Assembly: GCA_016716675.1 (NCBI GenBank)
Contig: JADJVG010000003.1
Coordinates: 124,001-188,000, forward strand
Source of the DNA: Hyphomicrobium sp.
GTDB taxonomy: Bacteria > Pseudomonadota > Alphaproteobacteria > Rhizobiales > Hyphomicrobiaceae
DNA length: 64,000 bases
Reading direction: 5' to 3'
Below are positions 18,395 through 28,034 of this stretch, piece after piece. The position numbers and the translations under genes were made by a program. The number at the start of each line of letters is the position of its first letter. The stretch's first letter is position 1. The notes under the pieces were generated by a model that did not search any database, was not told where the DNA came from, and worked only from the letters and a program-made list of their open reading frames with translations.

Positions 18395-18443
18395 GTGGGT
18401 GCCTCTGGTTTGTGGCTGAGGGGCGACTTCGTAGGTGGCATTT

Positions 18444-18465
18444 AATAATTACGATCGTAATGATT
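18444..18465. promoter_or_regulatory. TetR operator candidate
   Basis: A perfect 14-bp palindrome ATTACGATCGTAAT (18448-18461) extends to a 22-bp near-palindrome with one mismatched pair. It lies in the 131-bp gap between the divergent quinone-oxidoreductase and TetR genes, 50 bp from the first start and 60 bp from the second. This is the standard position for a TetR-family autoregulatory operator controlling both directions. Confidence 0.75.
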
Positions 18466-18525
18466 GATTTAGATGACAGTCGCCATTATAATTGTCAAGA
18501 CCCCAATCGAACGAAAGCTCCGCCG

Positions 18526-19077
18526 ATGCGCGTTTCCAAAGAACAGGCTGCTGAAAATCGCGAACGTATTCTGAAGGCGACGTCGCGCCTCATACGTGAG
18601 CGTGGAATTTTGGGAGCAGGTGTTGATGCGCTCACGGAAGCGGCCGGCATGACGCACGGCAGCCTATACAGCCAGTTTGGCTCTAAGGAGCGACTGATTG
18701 AGGAGGCTTTAGCTGACGTCATCGCTGAGAAATGCCGGGAGTCGAGCGATATTGCTGCTCTCAGTGCGTACGTGTCCAGCTACCTCTCAGCGGAACATCG
18801 CGACGCGCCGGGGTACGGTTGCCCCGTTGCGGCCTTGTGTTCCGAAATGCCGCGTCAAAGCGAGGGCGTGCGATCGCGCTTCACGGCTGGATTACGCAGC
18901 ATGATCGCCGCGCTGAGCGAGCGGCAGGGTTCTAGTGCAAAGCAGCGTAAGCGCGACGAAGCGGCAATTGCGATGGTCGCGTCTCTCGTTGGCGCCCTTG
19001 TCCTCGCGCGCGCCGTCAATGATCCGAAGCTATCCAACGATATCCTCCGTGCCATGAAGGCTAATCTCGAAAGCTAA
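18526..19077 (+). CDS. TetR/AcrR-family transcriptional repressor
   Basis: 183 residues from the ATG at 18526 (MRVSKEQAAENRERILKATS); an upstream extension in the same frame would run through the operator and is unlikely. The TetR HTH reads GVDALTEAAGMTHGSLYSQF, with SKERLIEEAL after it. The ligand domain contains YGCPVAALCSEMPRQ, a block common in repressors of electrophile- or quinone-responsive genes. Its cysteines could sense electrophiles as in NemR; that is inference. It is divergent from the MDR-hydrolase-SDR-OYE unit and probably represses it and itself through the palindrome. Confidence 0.88.
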   Translation: MRVSKEQAAENRERILKATSRLIRERGILGAGVDALTEAAGMTHGSLYSQFGSKERLIEEALADVIAEKCRESSDIAALSAYVSSYLSAEHRDAPGYGCPVAALCSEMPRQSEGVRSRFTAGLRSMIAALSERQGSSAKQRKRDEAAIAMVASLVGALVLARAVNDPKLSNDILRAMKANLES

Positions 19078-20329
19078 CTGCCACGATCGCTTCTGGCCGA
19101 AGCAATGCTTGGCGCTCTGGTCTGAAGGACTCCTTTGCAAAAGGAGGTAACGGCCGTGCAAACCCGAGAAGCCGTCGGGCAGCTGCTTTCGACGCGTCAG
19201 ATGAGCGAGCGTCGAGCAGCTGAAAGAAACGCTGAGCCGCTCGCTCTGCGACGCCCAGCATCTGTTCGCAGCTTGCCGGTAGGATCACGATCATCGCCGC
19301 CCGCACGCGACGCTGGATTGTCTGACGCCATCTCGCTACGCGGTGCGCTGCAGCAGAACGAAGACGTTGAAGAACGCTCATCGGTAGCGTTCCATGACGG
19401 TTGAATCTCAGTTGATCTTAGTCAGAAAGAGTTGGGGCGCATCCGAAAACATTGAGAATTTAGAACGTCAGCACACACCGTTTCATTCAAGTATGGGTTC
19501 CGCATATTTGCGTGGTGCAGCGCCGAACAGTTTTTTCCTCAGTCGACGAAAGTACATGATGAGTTGGTTCGGCAGCGACGTTCGGATGGCACGGAATTTC
19601 ACTTAAGGCTGCATCAGCAATGCCTATTTTGGCGTGAGTTGACGGTTTTCAATATCCTGTTGACTTGAGCTGCGGCATATGGCTCATTGCACCAGGGGAA
19701 ACTTTCTTTCCAGCGGCGAACTTGCTGGTTCGAAAGTGCCCCTCCCATCAAGAGCACTATCAATCAAGAACACTTTGACGAGCTCGGAGGAAATTTTCGG
19801 ATGATGGAAATTAAGATTGCCGCCACCGTCCATAATGACTGGGGTTGATTAGCCTCCAAATTCATCATTGTACATCGTAGTTGGCGGCAACCTGATCACG
19901 TCTTTGCGGGCGCGATTCGATCATGCCGTTTACGGTGTGCTTGCTTGTTTTGGTGAAAATCCCCGCTCCCTGCATGTCTTGGATGAATTCACATGTTGGG
20001 CCGTCGGACGGTTCTTAGCTGACACTCTTTCAAGCAGCGAAGCCCTGGCGCGTGAGAACTTCTTTCACGGCGCTAGACGGTTTCGACACAATCGGGCCAA
20101 CGGGTTGTCTCTCGGCAATCCGCTGGGACGGAGTCGCGCGACTGCTCGAGTTGATCGGGTTTCCCGCGAAGTCTTTCTGTTCGTAAATAAACAAAAATCT
20201 CAAAGCCGCAACTAGGATGGAAGCAACCATGGGCAATACACAGGAACGGATGCACTTCACGGAATATATCGGCAGCAAAGGCCGCATATCCTTTTCGACA
20301 AATCAGGTGGCGAAAGGGAGGGCAGTGAA
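19078..20329. other. Long intergenic region, no confident gene
   Basis: About 1.25 kb with no recognised product. One frame (GTG at 19156 to 19404, 82 residues, Arg- and Ser-rich) has a near-perfect AAAGGAGGT site 6 nt upstream, but no family is recognisable. The opposite strand (19061-19381) also holds an Arg/Ala-rich open frame. Another plus-strand frame at 19868-20215 lacks a ribosome site. Likely degraded DNA plus the promoter of the permease gene. Confidence 0.45.
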
Positions 20330-21832
20330 ATGAGTGAACACAAGGAAGGTGAAATTGACGTTCTTGAATACGAGCATGGTAATCTCCAATCGGGCACCAA
20401 TTGGTGGGGCGCCTTTGTTATTGGCCTTGCCGGCACAATTCTCGTAACCGGTGCAGCGCCGGCATTCCTCACGGTTTTTGGCGCATCGTATATTCCATTC
20501 ATTACATTCTTCACCCTGACAGGCGTTGTCTTGTGCCTTCTGCTGGCGGAACTGTCAGCAATGATGCCGGGGCGCACAGGTGGATCCCCATCCTACGCTT
20601 ATCCTGCCTATAAGGACCGTTGGCCTCGGCTAGCGGAACATATCAACGGCATGACAGCATGGATGTATTGGGTCGGCTGGATGCCCGTCGCGCCGCTGAA
20701 CATGATCCTGGCGTCGTTCTACATTACCCACTTGTTCGGCCTTGACGCGACTTCCGGTATCACACCGATCAATACCTTTATTCCCTATTGGACATTGGCC
20801 ATCACAGCTGTTGGGCTGCTGCTCTTGTCGATTCCGGCGTATATGGGAATCCGGTTCGGTACGTCGATGGCTACAATCCTGGCTGTACTGTCGATGATTC
20901 CGTTGACGTTCCTGTCGATCGGCTTCGTCTTTAACCCGGATGCCGCGAACTGGAACGAAATCGCGGGCTTCCCGCATCTCGACGGTTCAAGTTTCTGGAG
21001 CGATATAAATGGCTATCCAGCGTGGGTCATGTACGTAGCGTACGCGTTCCCGCTACTATGGACGGTCATCGCGTACGAGGCGGCGGCTTGCTATATCGGC
21101 GAGTGCCACAATCCTGGCCGGGATGCCAAAATCGCCATGACGCTCGAAGGCGGTTACGGCGTTTTCGTCTACACGATGCTGCCGATCTCCTTTGTCGTCG
21201 TGCTTGGTGGTGCGGCGCTTTCTGATCCGAGCCTCGTCGATCCAAAGACGATGTTCGTCACCTTTGCCAGCAACATCTTCCCTGGTGTGGCCGGTGTGGT
21301 GATGGAGTGGACGATGGCGATCATGTTGATTATCGCGCTGGTTCTGTCAGCTTTGAACTCGCTGATGGGTTGCTCGCGGTCGCTTTATCAAATGTCGCTC
21401 GATGGGCAGTTCCCGCGTATCTATCAGCATCTCAACAAGCATTACGTGCCTGATTTTGCGATGTTGACGAATATCGTCGCCAGCCTCGCGATTGCCTTCA
21501 TGGGCGGAGCGATTGAGATCTACTCGTTCTCCAACGTCGGGTATCTTGGGTCCTTCGTCCCTGTGCTTATCGGCTATTACTTGCTGCGCAATGACCGGCC
21601 CAATGTTAAGCGGCCTTTCAAGTTGCCGGAGTATTTCAAGTACATCTCGCTGGCACTTGCCGCCCTCTATTTCTTCGTTTGGTTGGTCGGCGGTATCATC
21701 TACTCGTATATCGGTGGCCAGGCGATCTATTACTTCCTCGGCGTCATCGCGGTCTTCGCGTACCTGCCGTTGTACCGGTACCGCCAGCGGGAGGATCGTC
21801 GCCTAGGCACGGCCGTTCCCAGCAAAGCATGA
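20330..21832 (+). CDS. APC-family amino-acid permease
   Basis: 500 residues with about 12 TM segments. The amino acid-polyamine-organocation signature is seen near TM1 (GLAGTILVTGAAPAFLTVFG) and in ELSAMMPGRTGGSPSYAYPAY after TM2. The N-terminal tail is acidic. GGGAGG stands 7 nt before the ATG. A universal stress protein gene follows after 17 bp, and a glutamine amidotransferase and glutaminase lie further on. Together these suggest transport of glutamate, glutamine or a related amino acid or amine, but specificity is not readable from the sequence. Confidence 0.87.
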   Translation: MSEHKEGEIDVLEYEHGNLQSGTNWWGAFVIGLAGTILVTGAAPAFLTVFGASYIPFITFFTLTGVVLCLLLAELSAMMPGRTGGSPSYAYPAYKDRWPRLAEHINGMTAWMYWVGWMPVAPLNMILASFYITHLFGLDATSGITPINTFIPYWTLAITAVGLLLLSIPAYMGIRFGTSMATILAVLSMIPLTFLSIGFVFNPDAANWNEIAGFPHLDGSSFWSDINGYPAWVMYVAYAFPLLWTVIAYEAAACYIGECHNPGRDAKIAMTLEGGYGVFVYTMLPISFVVVLGGAALSDPSLVDPKTMFVTFASNIFPGVAGVVMEWTMAIMLIIALVLSALNSLMGCSRSLYQMSLDGQFPRIYQHLNKHYVPDFAMLTNIVASLAIAFMGGAIEIYSFSNVGYLGSFVPVLIGYYLLRNDRPNVKRPFKLPEYFKYISLALAALYFFVWLVGGIIYSYIGGQAIYYFLGVIAVFAYLPLYRYRQREDRRLGTAVPSKA

Positions 21833-21849
21833 TCGGTAAATAGGAGGCT

Positions 21850-22362
21850 ATGCCGGTTATGTGGAAACTATTCAGATCGTCGTCGACCCCAGGCAATCAT
21901 GATCTCGTTCAGAATGTTCTGATTGCTTCTGAAGGAAGACGTTTCAGCCAAGAGGCGATCGACTTGGCTGTGAGCATCCTGAATGCACAAGATGGCCGCG
22001 TCACGGTACTTACCGTGGCGCGGCTATGGGGCACTGCACTGGGGTTTCCCAATCCCGGTCTGCGTCCTAGCAAGCGCGAGATGGATGAGCAGAAGGACAA
22101 TGTCTCCTGGGCGCTTGCCCGGTTGGAGGAGGCAGGTGTTTCGGCAAACGGCCATATCGTGACGACGCGCAATCCAACAAAAAGTATTTTGAACGAGGCA
22201 AAGAGACGGAAATGCGATGCCATCGTTATGGGTGCTGATCCGCGCCGCTCCTGGTTCGTCCGCAACTTCATGTGGAGCCAGGAGCCGTATCGGGTCAGCG
22301 CACGTACGCGCATGCCGATTCATCTCGTTTGTCCTGGTGAAATTTCTAACGTCCGCCAATAG
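21850..22362 (+). CDS. Universal stress protein (UspA fold)
   Basis: 170 residues. One Usp domain: NVLIASEGRRFSQEAIDLAV at the N-terminus and a C-terminal region CDAIVMGADPRRSW with a modified nucleotide loop. The ATG at 21850 is only 2 nt from AGGAGG; the in-frame ATG at 21859 has a better spacing (11 nt) and may be the real start. It is coupled with the permease gene and followed by a strong terminator, so the pair forms a two-gene operon. Permease-Usp pairs are common; the Usp protein may tune transport under stress. Confidence 0.82.
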   Translation: MPVMWKLFRSSSTPGNHDLVQNVLIASEGRRFSQEAIDLAVSILNAQDGRVTVLTVARLWGTALGFPNPGLRPSKREMDEQKDNVSWALARLEEAGVSANGHIVTTRNPTKSILNEAKRRKCDAIVMGADPRRSWFVRNFMWSQEPYRVSARTRMPIHLVCPGEISNVRQ

Positions 22363-22391
22363 GCGGTCGCCAGACTATTGAACATCAAAGA

Positions 22392-22422
22392 GGGCCTCGA
22401 CGTAAGTCGAGGCCCTTTTTTT
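22392..22422 (+). terminator. Strong Rho-independent terminator
   Basis: A 10-bp perfect stem GGGCCTCGAC / GTCGAGGCCC with a GTAA loop is followed by seven T. It lies 30 bp after the Usp stop codon and ends the permease-Usp operon. Confidence 0.93.
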
Positions 22423-23023
22423 GGTTTGCTGCGCTCGCTAGGTTGGCCGCGTGAATCGGGCTGTTGCCAACCTCAATTGAGGAAAAGAGCGAATGATACC
22501 GAAGCGGTTTGCGACGGAAGAGATCATTGGTCTTTGCGGGAAGCAGAAGTTCGTTTGAGCCAAGGACAGAAGACCGCCGGCGTGTGCCTATGTCTTGGGA
22601 TATCAGAGCAAGGCTACAATCGCTGGCGGCTTGTGATCCCACTTCGCTCTACTTGGCGCTCGAGTCGGATCACTTTGATGGGGTGGAGCAAGTTCCCCGT
22701 GGTGCCTCTCCAAAAACGTGTGACCAGGAAATCTCTTGAGTGCACTACCTAACGCGCCGTGCCGCCGACTTTGGGTCGTGGTTCGTGTAGGATTATGCAT
22801 CCTCAATCGAGCCGTTGGTCTGATCACTCGTCCGTTTCAAGACGCGGAAAAGGATTACGAAAGGGCTCGTCCAGCGCGCGGGCGTCAGACGCCAGCAAAT
22901 GAGCTGATGCCGGCCTTTCTGTGAAGCGTAAATCACACTGAACTCAAAAGGCGATTTCAATCGTGCACGTGTTTGCGGTCCCATTGTAACCGGCGCGCCA
23001 GTCGTTTCGTTGATGCTAACCCG
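22423..23023. other. Intergenic region with IS debris
   Basis: 600 bp with no intact gene. It contains the degraded IS3 OrfA fragment at 22493-22630. The remaining 390 bp, up to the amidotransferase stop, shows nothing recognisable on either strand. Confidence 0.5.
22493..22630 (+). mobile_element. Degraded IS3-family OrfA fragment
   Basis: The frame from 22493 reads MIPKRFATEEIIG, the start of an IS3-type OrfA. After a frameshift, another frame continues LREAEVRLSQGQKTAG and LGISEQGYNRWR, the helix-turn-helix and tail of the same protein. No OrfB follows. It is a dead remnant, of a different IS3 subgroup from the one at 10720. Confidence 0.7.
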
Positions 23024-23763
23024 TCAGCGGGCGAGGGTTTGCTGGGCCAGCGCCATGAAATTTCTGTAGAAGCGCTCCGAATTATTCCGGAGTTCAGGCT
23101 TGGCGTCGGCAATCGCTTTGTGCACGCGGGGGACGTTCGCGGCGCCATGCAGGCCCACGAGGTGCTTTGCCCCATTTTGCGTTTCCGCCCATTCGTCCGT
23201 TTGATTGCCTGTCGCCTCGACGTGATATTGAACCCCAATGGCTGCTGAACCGACTGAAAAACTGGATATCGCGCAATCAGACGTATTGCCGAGTAACGTC
23301 GCTTTTGGTGGCAACGCTGTCACCTCGCTTCCATGCCAGCTGATCGCGGCTTTGCTGGTGCCGAAGCCCGCATAGATGGGATGGCCTTGGCCAGCCTCCG
23401 TAAGTGCAATCCTGGTCAACGCCGCTTCGCCTTGCTGCGCCCTGTCCACCCGGCCGCCAAGTGCATCGGCCAGAAGCTGATGACCGAGACAGATACCGAG
23501 GAGCGGCTTGTCGAGGTTGTTGACCCAACGGCGAATAGCTGCCTTTTCCGGAACGAGCCAAGGATGCTCCTGCTCTTGCCATGCCTCCATTTGTCCGCCG
23601 AGGAGCACGAGGATGTCGAACGCATCGAGGTTCGCAAAGCTATCTCCCGATTTGGTTCAATTACTGTTGGCGATATGCCGTCAGCCGCGAAGTGCTCAGA
23701 GAGTGCGCCAAGAGGGCTAATAGGATCGTGCTGAATGACGAGGACGCGAGGTTTTGCTGACAT
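23024..23763 (-). pseudogene. Class I glutamine amidotransferase (GMP synthase-like), frameshifted
   Basis: The start at 23763 (MSAKPRVLVIQHDPISPLGA) gives a typical N-terminal strand of GATase1 proteins. The frame breaks after IEPNRE at the CCC run 23646-23648; one extra base there gives IEPNRGDSFANLDAFDILVL and joins the rest. The second part carries the nucleophile Cys in LGICLGHQLLADALGG and His/Glu in GVQYHVEAT, so the catalytic triad is complete. A stand-alone amidotransferase of about 245 residues could release ammonia from glutamine or cleave gamma-glutamyl bonds. Its neighbour, 92 bp upstream on the same strand, is glutaminase. Both halves are well conserved, which points to a base-calling indel rather than decay. 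Confidence 0.78.
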
Positions 23764-23855
23764 GATATCCAACCTAGGTGTGGGGCAGAGCTAACTTTTG
23801 TTCCGATGTACTATTTCCGGTTATCACATTGCGCCGCAAGGGCACGCGCGGCGCT

Positions 23856-24782
23856 TTATGGGCCAAACACAGACCAGCCAGTGCGCTGCGCGATGAGTTC
23901 GAGCGCGCGCGTTCCAAGCATCGAATTGCCTTGGGCATTCAGTCCGGGCGACCAGACCGCGATCGACGCGCGGCCTGGCGCGATCGCCATAATGCCGCCG
24001 CCGACCCCGCTCTTGCCGGGCAAGCCAACACGAAACGCAAAGTCGCCGGACCCGTCGTAGTGGCCGCACGTCAACATCAGCGCATTGATGCGCCGTGCGC
24101 GCTCATGCGAGACGATGGACTGGAGTGTGTGTGGATCGCGCCCACCATTGGCCAGGAAGACGCCGGCGTGCGACAGTTGCCGGCACGACATCTCGATCGC
24201 GCATTGGTGAAAGTACACGCCTAACGTCAATTCGGTCGGATGCTTAATATTGCCGAACGAGCGCATGTAGTTAGCAAGCGCGACGTTACGAAATCCGGTC
24301 GCCTGCTCAGAGCGGGCGACGTCTGGATCGATCGACACGGTTTCATCATTGGCGACAAAGCGCGAAAATCGCAGGATCTCTCCAATTGCTTCGCGCGGCT
24401 TGTGGCCAGCGAGAAGGATATCCGCCACTACGATCGCACGGGCATTGATGAAGGGGTTTCTGGGCAACCCCTGCTCTTGCTCGAGCTGAATGATGGAGTT
24501 GAAGGCCGTGCCCGAGGGTTCGCGGCCAACACGCCATAGGCCATCGCCAATTTTGCCAAGCGCCAAGGTCAGCGCGAAGACCTTGGAAATGCTCTGTATT
24601 GAAAACGACTCATCGGCGTCACCAACTGATACGGTTTCGCCATCAAGGGTCGTGACCGCAATGCCGAATTTTCGAGGGTCAACCTTGGCAAGTTCAGGAA
24701 TGTAGTCGGCAACGCGTCCCTGACCGACGGACGACTGCAAGTCGTCGTAGACCCCGTTAATGAGCTGTTGCAGGTCTAGCAT
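23856..24782 (-). CDS. glsA: Glutaminase
   Basis: 308 residues, the usual length of bacterial glutaminase A. It has a beta-lactamase-like fold with the Ser-x-x-Lys catalytic pair at Ser64 and Lys67 (SIQSISKVF). Further family blocks are REPSGTAFNSIIQLE, NPFINARAI, ANYMRSFGNI and FRVGLPGKSGVGGGI. It hydrolyses L-glutamine to glutamate and ammonia in the cytoplasm. Released ammonia can buffer acid, and glutamate feeds metabolism. It lies beside an amidotransferase and near an APC permease, together suggesting glutamine use or acid/ammonia handling. Confidence 0.95.
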   Translation of the reverse strand: MLDLQQLINGVYDDLQSSVGQGRVADYIPELAKVDPRKFGIAVTTLDGETVSVGDADESFSIQSISKVFALTLALGKIGDGLWRVGREPSGTAFNSIIQLEQEQGLPRNPFINARAIVVADILLAGHKPREAIGEILRFSRFVANDETVSIDPDVARSEQATGFRNVALANYMRSFGNIKHPTELTLGVYFHQCAIEMSCRQLSHAGVFLANGGRDPHTLQSIVSHERARRINALMLTCGHYDGSGDFAFRVGLPGKSGVGGGIMAIAPGRASIAVWSPGLNAQGNSMLGTRALELIAQRTGWSVFGP

Positions 24783-24799
24783 GTTGGCTCACAAGATCC

Positions 24800-25101
24800 C
24801 TACTGCTGTGCTTTCTTCTGCTGATTGGTCGGCATATCCGGGGGACGGATGAGGGGCACGCCGATTATCGTCGTTTCATTTGAAAAGGCCCTAAAGAGAC
24901 GCTGCACCGTGTGATTATCCAATGTTGCGACAAAAGAAAGAGGCGGTTGCACTGAAGCATGCAGTTGCTGACGCGCGAACAAAACATGCCGGGGTTGAAG
25001 GGACGCATGACGCTCCTGTCGATCGCATCAACAGTGGGTTCCAAGTGCCGCTGAATTTGGCGCCTCGCAGAGGCAGTCTCATATAGGTGCTCATGGGGCA
25101 T
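24800..25101 (-). CDS. Hypothetical small protein, apparently split
   Basis: Two overlapping minus-strand frames lie just upstream of glutaminase (17 bp gap). The first starts at 25101 (MPHEHLYETASARRQIQRHL) and runs to ...PFNPGMF. The second continues FARQQLHASVQPPLSF to a Lys/Gln-rich end at 24800. One more base in the AAAA run 24981-24984 would fuse them into a protein of about 100 residues. I recognise no family. The case rests only on position and on the repair pattern seen elsewhere, so it may be spurious. Confidence 0.25.
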
Positions 25102-25322
25102 TCGAGTCCCGGTTCGAAAACGCGTATTCTAAATGACATCATCGGCAAGTTCTATGATGAGGCGACGGGCATTTTGGCCGCCATACAACCCTCGGGGGTG
25201 CCCTGACCGCAGTGGAGGTTGCCGGCGTTTTGAAACATTAGGAACCGGCGCCATAGGTCTTTCGCGACAAGCCGGAAGATGGTCTGATCTCTCTAAGATC
25301 GGGCTACGTCGCGATTTGCACC

Positions 25323-25895
25323 ATGAGTGACCATATTCTGCCGCAGGATGCGCATTGGGCGAAAGGCGCCATCTTCACCGTCGGACATTCGACGCTGCCG
25401 ATCGAGCGCTTCATCGCGCTGCTGAGGATCTATCGTATTGAGCAGCTCGCCGATATTCGCACGATCCCGCGATCGCGGCACAATCCGCAGTTTGCCATAG
25501 AGGCTTTGGCCGAGAGCCTGAGAGCGGTGCAGATCGGCTATACGCATATGGCGGCATTGGGCGGATTGAGGCATGCGCTCAAGGACTCCGCCAACGCCGG
25601 TTGGCGCAACAAGAGCTTCCGTGGCTATGCTGATTACATGCAAACGGCGGAGTTTGCTGATGCGGTAGAGACATTGATTCGTATGGGCCAACAGCGGCGC
25701 ACGGCCATCATGTGTGCGGAGGCTGTGCCGTGGCGTTGCCATCGCTCGCTGGTCGCTGATGCACTTGAGGTGCGCGGGGTTGAGGCGATCGAGATTCTAT
25801 CAGAAACGAGCTTCCGGCCGCATAAGCTGACGCCCTTCGCGCACGTTGTCGGCACGGTGATCACCTATCCGTCCGAGGTGGCGGATTTGATCTAG
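25323..25895 (+). CDS. DUF488-domain protein
   Basis: 190 residues. DUF488 signatures: FTVGHSTLPIERFIALL at the N-terminus, LADIRTIPRSRHNPQF, the GLR segment (ALGGLRHALKDS), and the C-terminal CAEAVPWRCHRSLVADAL, whose two cysteines and His-Arg are conserved. The biochemical function is unknown; family members often occur with DNA repair or stress genes. The start follows a weak ribosome site. A second, different DUF488 protein lies at 30744. No partner gene is adjacent. Confidence 0.85.
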   Translation: MSDHILPQDAHWAKGAIFTVGHSTLPIERFIALLRIYRIEQLADIRTIPRSRHNPQFAIEALAESLRAVQIGYTHMAALGGLRHALKDSANAGWRNKSFRGYADYMQTAEFADAVETLIRMGQQRRTAIMCAEAVPWRCHRSLVADALEVRGVEAIEILSETSFRPHKLTPFAHVVGTVITYPSEVADLI

Positions 25896-26348
25896 CCGAA
25901 TGCCGTTGCTTGTCGCCCATTGTGGACGGGCGCTTGTCGCGGCTGCGAGATCAGCGGGCGTCAGTCCGCGATTCTTCTCAAAGCGGACCCATTGTGCATG
26001 GCGATATGATTGGTCTTGAAACCGGCCATCGTGACGACCAGGGATCGATCCGATCAGCCATCAGCCGCAATTGAAATCCTCGCCGGTGGCGGTGCGGCGC
26101 TTGAGCTTCGGCGCGCCGGAGGCATGGTTGCTCGATAAGCTGTCGGAACTCAACGGCGATAACGTTGAGCCATTCGCGGCCCGCGCATATGGGACCACGA
26201 GCTAAGTCGCCGGTACTTGGGCTAGTATTTGGCAAGTTGTCGAGCGTTTGGGTCTGGATAAAACGAGGGCGGCCCGAAGAACAGGCCGCCCATCGTCGTC
26301 GTTTACCCCGCTGCTTAATTTACTCGGCAGCCTCAGTGCACCGCAGAC
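25896..26348. other. Intergenic region, no gene recognised
   Basis: About 450 bp between the DUF488 gene and the convergent Rieske-FAD reductase gene. Frames on both strands are short and without recognisable products or ribosome sites. Confidence 0.5.
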
Positions 26349-27885
26349 TCAGTGCGCCGTTTGCGCTTCCATGGCGACCTCGGCCTCAAGGCATGCGACG
26401 TCACGGAAGATCGAAGCGATCGCTAACACGCGACCGTTGCGCTTGTAGCGTAGCAGACAATCCTTCGCCGCAATATCGCCGTCGATGGTGATTTCGTCCC
26501 AGCTTTCCGCATGACCAACGTAGTTTATCGGGATGTCGTAATGCTGGCTCCAAAAAAACGGCACGGCGGTGAACGCCTCGCGCTGCCCGAGCATGTTGAG
26601 GGCTGCGGTTTGGCCTTGGCGTTCCGCAACCACCCAGTGCTCGACCCGAATGGACGCGCCGCTATGGGGATCAGGCCACCGCGCGATGTCGCCGGCCGCG
26701 TAGACGTCCGGCGCGCTCGTCTCCAGATAGGAATTGACGACGACACCGCGGTCGATAGTTAACCCGGCGCCTTGCGCAAGCTCTATTCGTGGGCGCACGC
26801 CGATCCCCGCCACGATGAGATCGGCGTTGATTGATTGGCCGCTCTTCAGTTGCACCTGTTTGGCCTCGATTGCGTTTGCCAGATCTTCAAGGTGGAAGAC
26901 GACACCGTTCGTCTCGTGTAGTGCGCGCACAAAGTCTCCCATCTGCGGACCGAGGACGCGCTCCATCGGCCGTTTGTCGGGCGCGACGACGTGCACCTCG
27001 ATGCCACGCGCGCGCAGAGCTGCTGCAACCTCAAGGCCGATGAAGCTCGCACCCAGCACCACGGCACTGCGCGCCGATTTGGCGCCCTCAATGATTGCCC
27101 GCGTATCGGCAAGCGATCTTAACGTATGCACGTGTGGCAGGTCGGCGCCGGGGATGGTCAGGCGCATCGGTTCGGCACCAGTCGCCAGCAGAAGTTTGTC
27201 GTAAGGAACCGCAGTGCCATCGGCGAGCGTGACCTTATGCGCGTGCACGTCGATGCCGGTGACGTTCGTCTTTAGCCGTAGGTCGATGCCGTTGTCAGGA
27301 TAAAAGCTGTCAGGCTGCAGCGGCACCCAGGCTTCGGGCGCCCGTCCGGCGAGATAATCTTTGGAAAGGTTTGGCCGGTCGACGGGGGATGCATCATCGC
27401 TGCTCAGCATGACGATGCTGCCCTCGAACTTCTGGCGGCGCAGCATCTCGGCTGCGGCGTATCCCGCCGCACCGCCGCCGACGATAACGATTCTTTGCGG
27501 GGCTTCGCGCGCCGGCGTGCCGAGCGGTTTAGCGTCTGCGTGCGGTCGCTTCTTGCCGACGAAGATCTTGCCGGCGCGCCGATCCACAGACCAGCAGGCG
27601 ATAGGGGGCAATGGCTGGCGCGCGTACTGCTTCGCCGGTTCGCAGACTGAAGCAGGCGTGATGCCACGGGCAGCGGATGGTGTCGCCAACGACCAAGCCA
27701 TCGGCGAGCGGCGCATTGTAATGCGTGCACAGCGCGCCGATAGCGAAAATCTCGTCGCCACGGCGAACCAGCAACACCGCCTCATCGCCGACATGTCCTG
27801 TAACCGTTGCACCATCTGCGAGATCAGCGATGGCAATGCCTTGCGCCAGATCTGGACCCACAGGTTTCGATTGTTCCTCGGCCAT
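26349..27885 (-). CDS. Rieske-FAD/NAD(P) oxidoreductase fusion, frameshifted at 27604-27608
   Basis: The ATG at 27885 has AAGGAGC upstream and opens a Rieske [2Fe-2S] domain with ligands Cys53/His55 (CTH) and Cys72/His75 (CPWH). After EAVRAPAIAP the frame is lost at a five-base run (GGGGG on the plus strand). One base fewer gives APAIAPIACWSVDRRAGK and continues into an FAD/NAD(P) reductase: IVIVGGGAAGYAAAEML (FAD), then VLGASFIGLEVAAALRARG (NAD), then VYAAGDIARW. The repaired protein has 511 residues and resembles AIF-like reductases with an N-terminal Rieske domain. It probably passes NAD(P)H electrons through FAD and the Fe-S centre to an unknown acceptor. The reductase part alone can be read uninterrupted from 27836. 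Confidence 0.85.
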
Positions 27886-28034
27886 TTTCAGCTCCTTGGT
27901 GCGGCTTGCGATCGTGATGGGGGAGGGGCGATCTTTGCCGCTTTTTCGTTGTCAGGCGCTCCTTCAGCTCGAAAGCATCAGGCGTGTAACGTGGCGGCGC
28001 CTGATCTGGTCAATAGATTTAAGACCTAAACAGA

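Noticed and set aside
23094..23238. Separate small minus-strand genes inside the amidotransferase region
   Set aside because: They are other-frame readings of the amidotransferase gene.
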